Shown: piece after piece, positions 25,971 through 34,709 of the stretch
How positions within the stretch are numbered: the stretch's first letter is position 1
Layout: each line of letters starts with the position of its first letter
Source of the DNA: Rhodoferax sp.
Lineage (GTDB): Bacteria; Pseudomonadota; Gammaproteobacteria; Burkholderiales; Burkholderiaceae_C
Direction: 5' to 3'
DNA: 64,000 nucleotides
Assembly (NCBI GenBank): GCA_024236015.1
Contig: JACKLK010000009.1
Span: 200,906-264,905 of the forward strand
The notes under the pieces: generated by a model
Databases searched by the model: none
What the model was told of the DNA's origin: nothing
The model's input: the letters and a program-made list of their open reading frames with translations, nothing else
Made by a program: the position numbers and the translations under genes

Positions 25971-27624
25971 CCTTACCCCCCAGGACATGGCCGCCAAGCT
26001 GCTGGCCTCGGGCTTCGAGCGCAGCGGGCCCACGGCCGCTGCGCTGACCGATCCGATCGCCGACACGCCGATGGTCGTCACGCTGGATCAACTGCGCCCC
26101 TACGACCACGACCCGCGCGTCACGCGCAACCCGGCCTACGAGGACATCAAGGCGTCCATCCGCGAACGCGGGCTGGATGCGCCGCCCGCGATCACGCGCC
26201 GGCCGGGCGAGCCGCACTACATCATCCGCAACGGCGGCAACACGCGGCTGGCGATCCTGCGCGAGCTGTGGGCCGAAACGAAAGACGAACGCTTCTTCCG
26301 CATTGCCTGCCAGTTCCGGCCGTGGCCCGAGCGCGGCGAACTGGTCCTGTTGACAGGCCACCTGGCCGAGAACGAACTGCGCGGCGGCCTGACCTTCATC
26401 GAGCGCGCCCTGGGCGTCGAGAAGGCGCGCGAGTTTTACGAGCAGGAGACGGGACAGGTGCTGTCGCAGTCGGAACTCGCGCGGCGGCTGGCGGCTGATG
26501 GCTTCCCGGTACAACAGTCGCATATCAGTCGCATGGGTGATGCCGTGCGCTACCTGCTGCCGGCGATTCCCACGCTGCTGTACGGCGGCCTGGGCCGGCA
26601 CCAGGTGGAGCGGCTGGCGGTGCTGCGCAAGGCTGGCGAGCGAACCTGGGAGCGACGTGCCCTGTCGCGCGACGTGTCGGTGGACTTCGCGTCGCTGTTC
26701 CAGGACGTGCTCTCGCAGTTCGACGCGCAGCCGGACGGCTTCTCGCCGCAGCGCGTGCAGGACGAGCTGGTGGGCCAGATGGCCGAACTGCTGGGCGCCA
26801 ACTACGACACGTTGGCGCTGGAGATCGACGACAGCGAAAGCCGGCAGCGGGCATTGACCAGCGAGCCGACGCCAGTAGGCCCACCCGCGCAGGCCATGCC
26901 GGCGCCGCCCTTCGTGCCGGCCTCATCGAGTCCGACCGCACCCGCACCCGCACCCGGACCTACGCCTTCGGCCGACGGTGCGGCCGCGCCGTCCCCGTCG
27001 CCGCTTCAATCCCAACCGACCGCGGCGCCGCGCGAGGAACGCGACGACGAGCGCCTGCAGGCGCACATCGTGTCGCCCGCGCCGACCACCGACCGGCTGC
27101 AATCCATCCAGCGCATGGTCGCCGACCAGATGGGCGACAAGCTGCCCGACTTCGCGGCCAATGTGTTGCAGGCCGTGCCGGTGCAGGCGGGTGGGCTGTA
27201 TCCGATTTCCGATGTCTGGTACATCGAGCCCGGCCTGGACGCGCCGGATCGCCTGCGCGTGCACATCGCGCAGTTCGCCCGCGAGATCGCCGACGAGGCC
27301 ACGGTCGCCGATCACGTCGAGCCGCGCGACAGCGGCATCGGCTTCGTCTGCGTGGTTGGCAGCGAGGGGCGAAGCCTGCGGGCGTTCGCGCATTCGGTGC
27401 TGACCTTGCTGCACGCGCTGAGCGCGGCGTCACTGCCCGCCACCGGGCTGGACCGCGCCAGGCTGGCCGACGACCTCGGGCCGCTGCTGCACGGCCACGG
27501 CGGCACGTCCGCGCGCCTGAGCGATCCGGGGCTGGTCAAGCTTTTCCGGCTGCTGCGCCTCGCGCGCCGGCTGCTGGATCTGGAAACCGATGCGCCGGCC
27601 GGCGCCGCGGACCACGGCGGCTGA
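25963..27624 (+). CDS. parB: ParB family protein, PFGI-1 ICE class (TIGR03764-like)
   Basis: 553 residues from the ATG at 25963, just inside the previous gene; longer than chromosomal ParB (about 300). The ParB/Srx domain is at about 35-140 (VTLDQLRPYDHDPRVTRNP, IIRNGGNTRLAIL, LTGHLAENELRGGLTF). A central HTH follows (SQSELARRLAADGFPVQQSHISRM). Residues about 290-360 are a Pro/Ala-rich linker, and the C-terminal 180 residues are specific to this ICE class. Partner of ParA. Confidence 0.9.
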   Translation: MADLTPQDMAAKLLASGFERSGPTAAALTDPIADTPMVVTLDQLRPYDHDPRVTRNPAYEDIKASIRERGLDAPPAITRRPGEPHYIIRNGGNTRLAILRELWAETKDERFFRIACQFRPWPERGELVLLTGHLAENELRGGLTFIERALGVEKAREFYEQETGQVLSQSELARRLAADGFPVQQSHISRMGDAVRYLLPAIPTLLYGGLGRHQVERLAVLRKAGERTWERRALSRDVSVDFASLFQDVLSQFDAQPDGFSPQRVQDELVGQMAELLGANYDTLALEIDDSESRQRALTSEPTPVGPPAQAMPAPPFVPASSSPTAPAPAPGPTPSADGAAAPSPSPLQSQPTAAPREERDDERLQAHIVSPAPTTDRLQSIQRMVADQMGDKLPDFAANVLQAVPVQAGGLYPISDVWYIEPGLDAPDRLRVHIAQFAREIADEATVADHVEPRDSGIGFVCVVGSEGRSLRAFAHSVLTLLHALSAASLPATGLDRARLADDLGPLLHGHGGTSARLSDPGLVKLFRLLRLARRLLDLETDAPAGAADHGG

Positions 27625-27639
27625 GCGGAGACGCCCACC

Positions 27640-28200
27640 ATGTCGGCACCGCACCCACTCAACCAGGCCGTGATCGCGCAGGCGCTGCACGATCTGCGCA
27701 ACGGGCAGTTGCGGCGCTGCAAGGCCATGGGCTTCGGCGAGGAAGAACTCGATGCGCTGAAGCATCCGGCCCTGGTGTCCGTGCTGGTCAATGCCACGGT
27801 GTCGTGGTGTTCGGTGTCGGTCAACCGCGAAGTGCTCAAGCGGCTGCTGAGCCAGGTGCACGACGTCGAGCAGGAGATCGCGACGGTCGACCGCATGCTG
27901 CGGCTGGGTGCGAGCACGGAGATGGTCAGCAAGTTCTTCGGCCTGACGCACCAGGAGGTGGCGCTGCGGCGGGACATCCTGGGCCTGCCCAAGCGCAAGG
28001 GCCGGCACCCGGTGCTGGACGAGGCGCAGGACGTCGCCTTGTGGGAGCACTGGAAGGCTGCCGTCGCGCAGCGCGGCATCGCGCTGAAAGACGACGTGGC
28101 GATGCTCACGCTGAGCATGGACCTGGCCGAGACCATGAGCCTGCCCATGTCCGTTATCTGGGCCGCCATACGGAACTGGATCGACCAGGGGCTGGTGTAA
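27640..28200 (+). CDS. DUF2857 family ICE protein
   Basis: 186 residues, all helical in appearance, matching DUF2857 proteins that always sit between parB and the STY4528 gene in this ICE family. A helix-turn-helix-like segment is seen in GASTEMVSKFFGLTHQEVALRRDILGL (core MVSKFFGLTHQEVALRR). A role in regulation or replication of the excised element is possible but unproven. Starts 16 bases after parB and ends 5 bases before the next gene. Confidence 0.85.
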   Translation: MSAPHPLNQAVIAQALHDLRNGQLRRCKAMGFGEEELDALKHPALVSVLVNATVSWCSVSVNREVLKRLLSQVHDVEQEIATVDRMLRLGASTEMVSKFFGLTHQEVALRRDILGLPKRKGRHPVLDEAQDVALWEHWKAAVAQRGIALKDDVAMLTLSMDLAETMSLPMSVIWAAIRNWIDQGLV

Positions 28201-28204
28201 GGCC

Positions 28205-29407
28205 ATGGCGACGGGCGGCGCACTACGGCGCGAGGGTCCGGTGGCGCTGTCGGCCCTGTTCGACGATGCGCTCCAGCAACTGACGCCCGCCCCAGGTCAG
28301 GCCGCGCCGGCCAAGGGCGCCGTGACACAGGCCGATGCCTTCCTCTACAGCGGCAACCGGCACGAGAGCGTGCCGCGCCGGCTGTTCCTCGACCGGCGCC
28401 TGACGCCGCTGGAGCGCAACGCCTGGCAGGTGTTTCGCCTGCAGCTCGACGACGATGGCGTGACGGCGTTCCCCACCTACGACCAGCTCCGGCCCTACTT
28501 GGCGTCGATGCCCTGCGCGGCGCAAGCCTCGCATGAAACCGTGGCGCGGGCGCTGACGCTGCTGCGCCTGACGCGCTGGCTGTCGCTGGTGCGGCGGCGC
28601 CGCGACCCGAGGACCGGGCGCATCCTCGGCAACCTCTACGTCCTGCACGACGAACCGCTGACGCCGTTTGAAGCGATGCAGTTGGACCCCGACTACCTCG
28701 GCCTGGTCAGCCAGGCCCTCACGCACGCGGCCAAGGCCGTGCAGATCGTCGGGGTGCAGACCCTGACGGAGATCGCCGAAGACCCGATGCTCAGCGGCCG
28801 CACGCTGCCAACGCGCTTGCAGGTGCTGGCACAGCGCATGGCGACGGAAAGTTGTCCACAAGAGGCTGTGGACCACGAATCCGAAGAAGGCTCGCTGGCC
28901 CTTCTTCAGAATGCCGATGCGCCGTCTTCGGATTCCGAAGCAGGGTCGAAACCCGCACCGGACGGCTCTCTTCGGAATCCGAAGGAGGACCGTACAGTAC
29001 GTATTCAAAGTCATAGTGAAGTACGTACAGTACCGCGCGCACGAGCGCTGGAAGGCAGCTTGCGCCTGCCACAGCGCTTCCTCGGCTTGAAGGACGAGCA
29101 GCGCAACGGCGCCTTGGTCGCCTTGCAGCAGGTGGACGAATCGCAGCGGCAGGCAGTGCTGGACGAATGGGCCGCGCGCTGCCGCAACAGCACGGTGCGC
29201 AACCCGGCCGGCTACCTGTTCGGCATCATCCAGAAGGCGATCCGCGGCGAGTTCAAGGCCTGGGCTGGTGAGAACGGCGCGGCGCCGGCCGCGACGCCAC
29301 CGCCACCGCCATCACCGGCGCCTGCGCCACCGGAATCGCGGCCTGCCGATCCCGCGGTGGCGCGCGCCCACCTGGACCGGATTCGGTCGAGCCTGCGACG
29401 GTCCTGA
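28205..29407 (+). CDS. STY4528 family ICE replication protein
   Basis: 400 residues. The N-terminal 190 residues (FLDRRLTPLERNAWQVFRLQL, YDQLRPYLASMPC, ALTLLRLTRWLSL) form the STY4528 family core with a winged-helix look, as in replication initiators. Residues about 215-275 are a low-complexity linker rich in Glu and Ser, encoded by DNA with strong palindromes (28926-29033). A conserved C-terminal segment follows (LRLPQRFLGLKDEQRNGALVALQQ). It probably helps autonomous replication of the excised element; this rests on the family name and context, not on a known mechanism. Confidence 0.83.
   Translation: MATGGALRREGPVALSALFDDALQQLTPAPGQAAPAKGAVTQADAFLYSGNRHESVPRRLFLDRRLTPLERNAWQVFRLQLDDDGVTAFPTYDQLRPYLASMPCAAQASHETVARALTLLRLTRWLSLVRRRRDPRTGRILGNLYVLHDEPLTPFEAMQLDPDYLGLVSQALTHAAKAVQIVGVQTLTEIAEDPMLSGRTLPTRLQVLAQRMATESCPQEAVDHESEEGSLALLQNADAPSSDSEAGSKPAPDGSLRNPKEDRTVRIQSHSEVRTVPRARALEGSLRLPQRFLGLKDEQRNGALVALQQVDESQRQAVLDEWAARCRNSTVRNPAGYLFGIIQKAIRGEFKAWAGENGAAPAATPPPPPSPAPAPPESRPADPAVARAHLDRIRSSLRRS
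28877..29033. repeat. Palindromes and GTAC repeats inside the STY4528 gene
   Basis: Two 15-bp palindromes CTTCGGAWTCCGAAG at 28926-28940 and 28970-28984, with a third half-copy GAATCCGAAG at 28877. They are followed by GTACAGTAC at 28992-29000 and again at 29025-29033, each overlapping AGTACGTA. This part of the gene is also unusually AT-rich for the region. The arrangement resembles a protein-binding or origin region embedded in a linker. Confidence 0.6.
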
Positions 29408-29412
29408 CGTAG

Positions 29413-29429
29413 CTATCCCCAGGGGATAG
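29413..29429. promoter_or_regulatory. 17-bp palindrome CTATCCCCAGGGGATAG, copy 1
   Basis: Perfect dyad (8+1+8) six bases after the STY4528 stop codon. The flank TTGGAACAGCAGGCCTTCC resembles that of copy 2. Confidence 0.75.
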
Positions 29430-29481
29430 TTGGAACAGCAGGCCTTCCGGCGCGCACGGTAGTCGCTGTGCACAGCCGGAC

Positions 29482-29498
29482 CTATCCCCAGGGGATAG
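29482..29498. promoter_or_regulatory. 17-bp palindrome CTATCCCCAGGGGATAG, copy 2
   Basis: Identical to copies 1 and 3. It lies 69 bases after copy 1 and 121 bases before the PFL_4669 start. The following bases (GGAACACGCAGCCTTCC) resemble copy 1, so the repeat unit is about 35 bp. The remaining stretch to 29618 contains no gene. Confidence 0.75.
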
Positions 29499-29618
29499 CC
29501 GGAACACGCAGCCTTCCAGGATGGCAAACCGGGCGCACCGCGGATTCGGTTTGTTGACTGACGGCCTTCCGGTCGATGCGGATGCTGGCGGCTCGTTCCC
29601 TTACCGCGAGTCGTCACC

Positions 29619-30401
29619 ATGGCCACCGAACGCTCTGAACCGCTGCAACTCAATCTCGGGTCGCTGCGCAGCACGATGTCGCTGACGCTGCACACCCACC
29701 ACGCATCCCGCATCTGGCATGGCCGCGCGCCGGCCGAAGGACGCCCCGGCATCATTGGCCTGAACGCCTACATCAGTGTGATGAACAAAATGAAAAGGGG
29801 CTCGGAGCAGGACGACCCGTACAGCGACTGGTGGATGCTGCGCATCGAGGACAAGCTGGAGCAGACGAAGGCGGCCTTGAAGGGACTGCGCGAGCAGGTG
29901 GACCAGGCCCTGGCCGACGTGCCCGCGGCGCTGTCATTGGGCGAGAACATGAACGTGCAGCCGGTGAAGCTGCCGCTGTTCGTGAACGCCCAGCTCGGGT
30001 TCATGGCGGTGTACCTGCTGGCCGACTACGACGACCTGGCGCGGCGGTTGATCCTGGCCCACCACACGGCGCTGATCGACCGCAGCACGCTGGAGCGCTG
30101 GCTCAACGAAGGTGCGCACAGCTTGCGCAGTCTCTTCTCGTTGGCACAGCAGTACCGCTACTCCGGCGCGACGCGCGACGACTTCGCATCCAAGAACGCG
30201 GTGGCGCGGGCCGCGTTGGAGAGGTTCGGCGAGCTGCCGCAGGACGTGCTCGAAGGCACGCGCCGCTCGCGCTTTGCGCCACCGATCGCGCGGCGGGCCA
30301 ACCGCGCGGGCACGCCTGACGCTGATGCGGACGCCAACACCGACGCGGCATCGCAGGATGGCGCAGCCGATGGTGCTCAAGGCGAGGACGCTCCGGCATG
30401 A
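29619..30401 (+). CDS. PFL_4669 family ICE protein (TIGR03761-like)
   Basis: 260 residues. Matches the PFL_4669 family, found only in PFGI-1/ICEclc-type elements: LNLGSLRSTMSLTLHTHHASRIWHGR at the start (core MSLTLHTHHASRIWHGR), IIGLNAYISVMNKM, and DPYSDWWMLRIEDKL. A helical core runs to about 215, followed by an Asp/Ala-rich acidic tail. No enzyme motif was recognised. It heads a four-gene DNA-processing block and overlaps the next gene as ATGA. Confidence 0.87.
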   Translation: MATERSEPLQLNLGSLRSTMSLTLHTHHASRIWHGRAPAEGRPGIIGLNAYISVMNKMKRGSEQDDPYSDWWMLRIEDKLEQTKAALKGLREQVDQALADVPAALSLGENMNVQPVKLPLFVNAQLGFMAVYLLADYDDLARRLILAHHTALIDRSTLERWLNEGAHSLRSLFSLAQQYRYSGATRDDFASKNAVARAALERFGELPQDVLEGTRRSRFAPPIARRANRAGTPDADADANTDAASQDGAADGAQGEDAPA

Positions 30402-30955
30402 CTGCATCACCGTCATCGGCGCGCTTCACGCCTCTGGAACAGGCGGACTTCCAGCGGCTGGAACACGCAGCCTACCTAAAAGGCCTTTTGAAGCCCTTTA
30501 AAGGTAAGGGGAGTCTGGAGGCCTGGGCCAGCCAATGCACCGCGCTGCGCGACGACGTGATCGCGCTGGCGCAGCAGCGCATCCTCTCGCAGGCGCGCGC
30601 CTTTCCCTTTAGCCGGCTGGACGTGCAACTGGCCCAGCAGACCACTGGCGCAGGCACGACCTTCCTGCGCTGGCGCAACCTCGACCGTTCCAGCATGGGC
30701 GTGGCGCTGTGGGAATCGCTGCTCGCGCGCCCGACGACACCGGCCTCGCTGATCGACGACCTGTACGCGATCGAGCTGCAGCGCATCGTTCTGAACATGC
30801 AGATCAGCCTCACCCACACCCTGGCCCGCCAGGCCCTGGACTGCGCCAACAAGATGGCCCAGGCCGAAGCGGTCTACCTGCGGCGCGTCCGCGGGCATGC
30901 CCCGTCCACGAGCGTCACCACCACCACTTCACCCACCACCCAGGAGTCACCATGA
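30398..30955 (+). CDS. DUF3158 family ICE protein
   Basis: 185 residues, mainly helical, matching DUF3158 (FTPLEQADFQRLEHAAYLKGLLKPFKGKGSLEAW, of which the recognisable core is LKGLLKPFKGKGSLEAW). No catalytic motif. It lies between the PFL_4669 gene and ssb with four-base overlaps on both sides. Role unknown; context suggests transfer DNA metabolism. Confidence 0.82.
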   Translation: MTASPSSARFTPLEQADFQRLEHAAYLKGLLKPFKGKGSLEAWASQCTALRDDVIALAQQRILSQARAFPFSRLDVQLAQQTTGAGTTFLRWRNLDRSSMGVALWESLLARPTTPASLIDDLYAIELQRIVLNMQISLTHTLARQALDCANKMAQAEAVYLRRVRGHAPSTSVTTTTSPTTQESP

Positions 30956-31398
30956 GCACGCACTTCGTCGGCGAGGGCAACATCGGTTCTGCGCCGGACT
31001 ATCGCGAGTTTCCGAACGGCAACGACGAGCCGCGCAGGTTGCTGCGCCTGAACGTCTACTTCGACAATCCCGTTCCCACCAAGGATGGCTTCGAGGACCG
31101 CGGCGGCTTCTGGGCACCGGTCGAACTGTGGCACCGCGAGGCCGACCACTGGAAGACGCTGTACCAGAAGGGCATGCGCGTGCTGGTCGAGGGCCGCACG
31201 GTCAAGGACGAGTGGGAGGATGCCGACGACAACGAGCGCACGACCTTCAAGATCGAAGCGCGGCGCGTCGGCATCCTGCCGTACCGCATCCAGGCCGTGA
31301 CCCTCAGCGCGCGGACGCCGGAATCCGAGGCGGCCGTACCGGCGCCGAAGGAGGCCAAGGGGACCAAGCCGCCGAAGGACACCAAGGCCAAGGGCTGA
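30952..31398 (+). CDS. ssb: ICE-encoded single-stranded DNA-binding protein
   Basis: 148 residues from the ATG at 30952 inside the DUF3158 stop (ATGA). One OB-fold with GNIGSAPDYREF, LLRLNVYFDN, FWAPVELWHREADHW and GMRVLVEGRTVKDEW. The tail after residue 115 is rich in Pro, Lys and Ala and lacks the acidic DDDIPF end of chromosomal SSB, so it may not recruit the same partners. It probably coats transferred or replicating ICE single strands. Confidence 0.9.
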   Translation: MSTHFVGEGNIGSAPDYREFPNGNDEPRRLLRLNVYFDNPVPTKDGFEDRGGFWAPVELWHREADHWKTLYQKGMRVLVEGRTVKDEWEDADDNERTTFKIEARRVGILPYRIQAVTLSARTPESEAAVPAPKEAKGTKPPKDTKAKG

Positions 31399-31452
31399 TT
31401 CCCGCAGGGGGCGGCTGTAGCAACCCTCAGACGCCCGCCATGCACCAGCGAG

Positions 31453-31469
31453 CTATCCCCAGGGGATAG
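31453..31469. promoter_or_regulatory. 17-bp palindrome CTATCCCCAGGGGATAG, copy 3
   Basis: Identical dyad 55 bases after the ssb stop and 179 bases before topB. The rest of the 249-bp gap holds a GGCCCC/GGGGCC hairpin near 31597-31616 and a GAGAGGAAG ribosome site. Confidence 0.75.
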
Positions 31470-31647
31470 CGCCAAGGTCGTCCACCGAATTCCAGTCGCC
31501 CTCCCGAAACGGGCCTCCCGCTGCGCCAGCAGCCGACGACGTGGGGACAAAGCGGGGGCTGCGCCAATCGGCTTCCTTGCTGCCGTCATCTTCCGGCCCC
31601 GCCAAGCTGGGGCCATTCGATGAACCGCACATCCGAGAGGAAGCTTC

Positions 31648-33657
31648 ATGCGTGTGTTCCTGTGCGAGAAGCCTTCGCAAGGCAAAGACATCGCCCGCGT
31701 GCTGGGCGCCAGCCAGCGCGGCAACGGCTGCTACAGCGGCTCGGGTCTGGTCGTGACCTGGTGCATCGGACACCTGATAGAAGCTGCACCGCCGGAAGCC
31801 TACGGCGAGCAGTACAAGCACTGGTCCATCGACCAGCTTCCCATTCTTCCCGCCCGCTGGCGCGTCGAGGTCAAGCCCAAGACCGCCACGCAGTTCAAGA
31901 CCGTGCAGCAGCTTCTCGCCAAGGCGACCGAGCTGGTGATCGCCACCGACGCCGACCGCGAAGGCGAGATGATTGCCCGAGAGATCGTCGAGCTGTGCGG
32001 CTACCGCGGGCCGATCCAGCGGTTGTGGCTGTCGGCGCTCAACGACGCGAGCATTCGCAAGGCGCTGGGCGCATTGAAACCCTCGGCCGAGACGCTGCCG
32101 CTGTACTACTCGGCCTTGGCGCGCAGCCGCGCCGACTGGCTGATCGGCATGAACCTGAGCCGGCTGTTCACCGTGCTCGGCCGGCAGGCCGGCTACGACG
32201 GCGTGCTGTCGGTCGGGCGGGTGCAGACGCCGACGCTGCGCCTGGTGGTCGAGCGCGACCGCGAGATCGCGCGCTTCGTCTCGGTGCCGTTCTGGGCCGT
32301 CGAGGTGGCACTGGCGCATGCGGGCCAGCGCTTCATGGCGAACTGGACGCCGCCGCCCGGCTGCACCGACGACGCCGGTCGCTGCTTGCAGCAGTCGGTG
32401 GCGCAGCAGGCTGCCGAGCGCCTCCGCAGTGCCGGCCAGGCGCAGGTGCTGTCGGTGGAGACGGAGCGCATGCGCGAAGGCCCGCCGCTGCCGTTCGACC
32501 TGGGGACGCTCCAAGAAGTCTGTTCCAAGCAGTTGGGGCTGGATGTGCAGGAAACCCTGGACATTGCCCAGGCCCTGTACGAAACCCACAAGGCCACGAC
32601 CTATCCGCGCTCCGACTCGGGCTACCTGCCCGAGAGCATGCTGGTCGAGGTGCCGGCGGTGCTCGATGCCGTGCTCGCCACCGATCCGACTCTGCGCCCG
32701 CTGATGGAGCGCCTGGACCGTGCGCAGCGCTCGCGCGCCTGGAACGACGGCAAGGTGACCGCGCACCACGGGATCATTCCCACTCTGGAGCCGGCCAAGC
32801 TGTCCGCGATGAACGAGAAGGAGCTGGCCGTCTATCGCCTGATCCGCGCGCACTACCTGGCGCAGTTCCTGCCGCACCACGAGTTCGACCGCACGGTGGC
32901 GCAACTGGCCTGCGGCGGGCAGCAGCTCCAGGCGATCGGCAAGCAAGTCGTCGTTTCGGGCTGGCGCCAGGTGCTGGCCGAGCCGAAAGCCCAGGATACG
33001 GACAGTGAGCCGCAGCGCAGCCAGGTCTTGCCCGCGCTGCGCGAGGGCCTCACCTGCCAGGTCGGCCAGGTTGATCTGAAGGCGTTGAAGACGCTGCCGC
33101 CCAAGCCCTACACGCAGGGCGAGCTGGTCGCCGCGATGAAAGGCGTCGCCAAGCTAGTCACCGACCCGCGCCTGAAGCAGAAGCTCAAGGACACGACGGG
33201 CATCGGCACCGAGGCCACGCGCGCCAACGTCATCGGCGGGTTGCTGGCCCGCGGCTACCTGGTCAAGAAGGGCCGCGCCATCCGTGCCTCGGATGCCGCC
33301 TTCACGCTGATCGACACCGTGCCGCCGGCCATTGCCGATCCCTGCACGACGGCGGTCTGGGAGCAGGCGCTGGACATGATCGAAGCCGGCACGTTGACGC
33401 TGGACACCTTCATCGAGAAGCAATCCGCCTGGGTGGTCCAGCTCGTGCAGCAGTATCGCGGCGCGACGCTTGCCATGAAGCTGCCGCCGTCGCCGGCCTG
33501 CCCGCAATGCGGCGCACCGATGCGCCAGCGCAGCGGCAAGAGCGGTGCGTTCTGGTCGTGCAGTCGCTACCCGGATTGCAAGGGCACGCAGCCGGTCGAG
33601 TCCTCGCCGGGCAAGCGCGGTACGCCGCGCAAGCGGTCCACCGCCAAGGCGCCCTGA
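31648..33657 (+). CDS. topB: DNA topoisomerase III
   Basis: 669 residues. Type IA topoisomerase that unlinks DNA strands during replication or transfer. The TOPRIM acidic set is in IATDADREGEMIARE (near residue 100), GRVQTPTLRLVVERD follows, and the active-site tyrosine is in TTYPRSDSGYLP (about Y319). HHGIIPT and GIGTEATRA are conserved. One C-terminal zinc finger with CPQC and CSRYPDC (about 615-645), then a basic tail. ICE-borne homologue with its own promoter region upstream. GAGAGGAAG precedes the ATG. Confidence 0.95.
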   Translation: MRVFLCEKPSQGKDIARVLGASQRGNGCYSGSGLVVTWCIGHLIEAAPPEAYGEQYKHWSIDQLPILPARWRVEVKPKTATQFKTVQQLLAKATELVIATDADREGEMIAREIVELCGYRGPIQRLWLSALNDASIRKALGALKPSAETLPLYYSALARSRADWLIGMNLSRLFTVLGRQAGYDGVLSVGRVQTPTLRLVVERDREIARFVSVPFWAVEVALAHAGQRFMANWTPPPGCTDDAGRCLQQSVAQQAAERLRSAGQAQVLSVETERMREGPPLPFDLGTLQEVCSKQLGLDVQETLDIAQALYETHKATTYPRSDSGYLPESMLVEVPAVLDAVLATDPTLRPLMERLDRAQRSRAWNDGKVTAHHGIIPTLEPAKLSAMNEKELAVYRLIRAHYLAQFLPHHEFDRTVAQLACGGQQLQAIGKQVVVSGWRQVLAEPKAQDTDSEPQRSQVLPALREGLTCQVGQVDLKALKTLPPKPYTQGELVAAMKGVAKLVTDPRLKQKLKDTTGIGTEATRANVIGGLLARGYLVKKGRAIRASDAAFTLIDTVPPAIADPCTTAVWEQALDMIEAGTLTLDTFIEKQSAWVVQLVQQYRGATLAMKLPPSPACPQCGAPMRQRSGKSGAFWSCSRYPDCKGTQPVESSPGKRGTPRKRSTAKAP

Positions 33658-34234
33658 CGCCCGCGATTCCCTCTGCCGCGCCGGCCGCTCACTGGTGGCG
33701 AGGCAAACGTCCCGCGTGTGCGGGGCACACCCCAGCGCGCATTCCCTTCTGCGACGGTGCGCACGTCCCGCCCGGCCGATGCCGGACAGCGGGACGGAAG
33801 GTCTTTGCTCCGCGGGTCGCGCCATGCGCCCGCCCTGGTCGATGTGCTTGCGTTGATCGCGAACGGTCCCCTGACGCCTTGCCTATGCCTGTGCCCCGTG
33901 CCTGAGCATTGCGCGAGCCGTCAGGAGACCGCTCCGGTCCACGGTATTCGGTGCCGGTGCCCGCCGGCGGAACAACGGGCTCCCTTTGTGCGCGGATGTG
34001 TGCCAGAGGTTTCCGGCCCCAGCCACGAAACGGGCCGGGTGCGAATGCTGATGCAGCGAATGGCTTTGACGACGGCCTGGCCTGCGACAGCCCATAGGTG
34101 GCTTTCTTCCTCTTCCGCCGATGGCCTTCGGGTCATCGGCCCCTTGGTCGTGCCCACCTCCAAAGCGGACGGCGGGCGGTTCCATTTCCACCGCGACGAC
34201 GCGATGCCGCGCGTCCATCCTCGTGCCATGCGCT

Positions 34235-34305
34235 GCTGACGGTCGTCAGCACCATGCCCTGGCAGCTTCGGTCTTCAAGGCTGCAACGCGGTTCGCCGCG
34301 CTGAC
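34235..34305 (+). ncRNA. Three-hairpin leader RNA motif, copy A
   Basis: P1: CTGAC-GGTC-GTCAG (34236-34249). P2: GCAGC/GCTGC with loop ending TCTTCAAG (34262-34284). P3: CGCGG-TTCG-CCGCG (34287-34300). The same order and spacing occur at three other places. Here P2 has C-G where the others have T-A, a compensatory change. It ends 131 bases before the downstream start codon. Confidence 0.75.
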
Positions 34306-34379
34306 CGGACCCGTCCGCCTCGCACCGACCACCGCGGACGCTCGTCGTTTCCGGCGACGGTGCATTTTCTCAACCACCC

Positions 34380-34415
34380 GAGGGGAAGCCGATCCCTTGG
34401 GGATGTGCGCTCCTC
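34380..34415 (+). promoter_or_regulatory. Leader hairpin upstream of the 34436 gene
   Basis: GAGG/CCTC outer stem and ATCCC-TTG-GGGAT inner stem, ending about 10 bases before the AAGGAG ribosome site. Weaker than its relatives at 41736 and 42144 but in the same position. Confidence 0.45.
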
Positions 34416-34435
34416 GATCTTTCAAGGAGCACGTC

Positions 34436-34684
34436 ATGTCTGAACCTTCCACCGCACCTCCCTCCGCAACTTCTGCGGCAACGGTGCGCAGCGGTGCGCT
34501 GGCGCTGGCCTACACGGGCAAGTGTCTGCCGCTGCAAGTCCTGCTCAGTGCGGCCGGCCACTACATCGGCACGCACGACGACGAAGGCCCGGTATCGCGG
34601 GAGTCCGTCGAGTACTTCCCGAGCCCCGAAGCCGCGCAGCGCGCCCTGGCCACCGACGCCTGGACGCAGCGCAGCCATCCCTGA
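34436..34684 (+). CDS. Small hypothetical ICE protein
   Basis: 82 residues from the ATG at 34436, with AAGGAG eight bases upstream. The N-terminal 20 residues are Ser/Ala/Thr-rich. The rest (LALAYTGKCLPLQVLLSAAGHYIGT, then VEYFPSPEAAQRAL) looks like a small alpha/beta fold. I do not recognise a family. It has its own long structured leader and is followed after 25 bases by the next small gene. Confidence 0.65.
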   Translation: MSEPSTAPPSATSAATVRSGALALAYTGKCLPLQVLLSAAGHYIGTHDDEGPVSRESVEYFPSPEAAQRALATDAWTQRSHP

Positions 34685-34709
34685 TTTCCCTTCCCTCAGG
34701 AGCTTTCTC

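Larger units (their letters stand above)
33658..34435. other. 778-bp gap with structured non-coding DNA
   Basis: The open frames here are short and unlike known proteins. The gap holds hairpins at 33767-33799 (CGTCCCGC/GCGGGACG around CCGGC/GCCGG) and 34117-34140 (GCCGATG/CATCGGC), then the three-hairpin RNA motif at 34235-34305 and a leader hairpin near 34380-34415. It is probably the promoter and long 5' leader of the gene at 34436. Confidence 0.6.
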
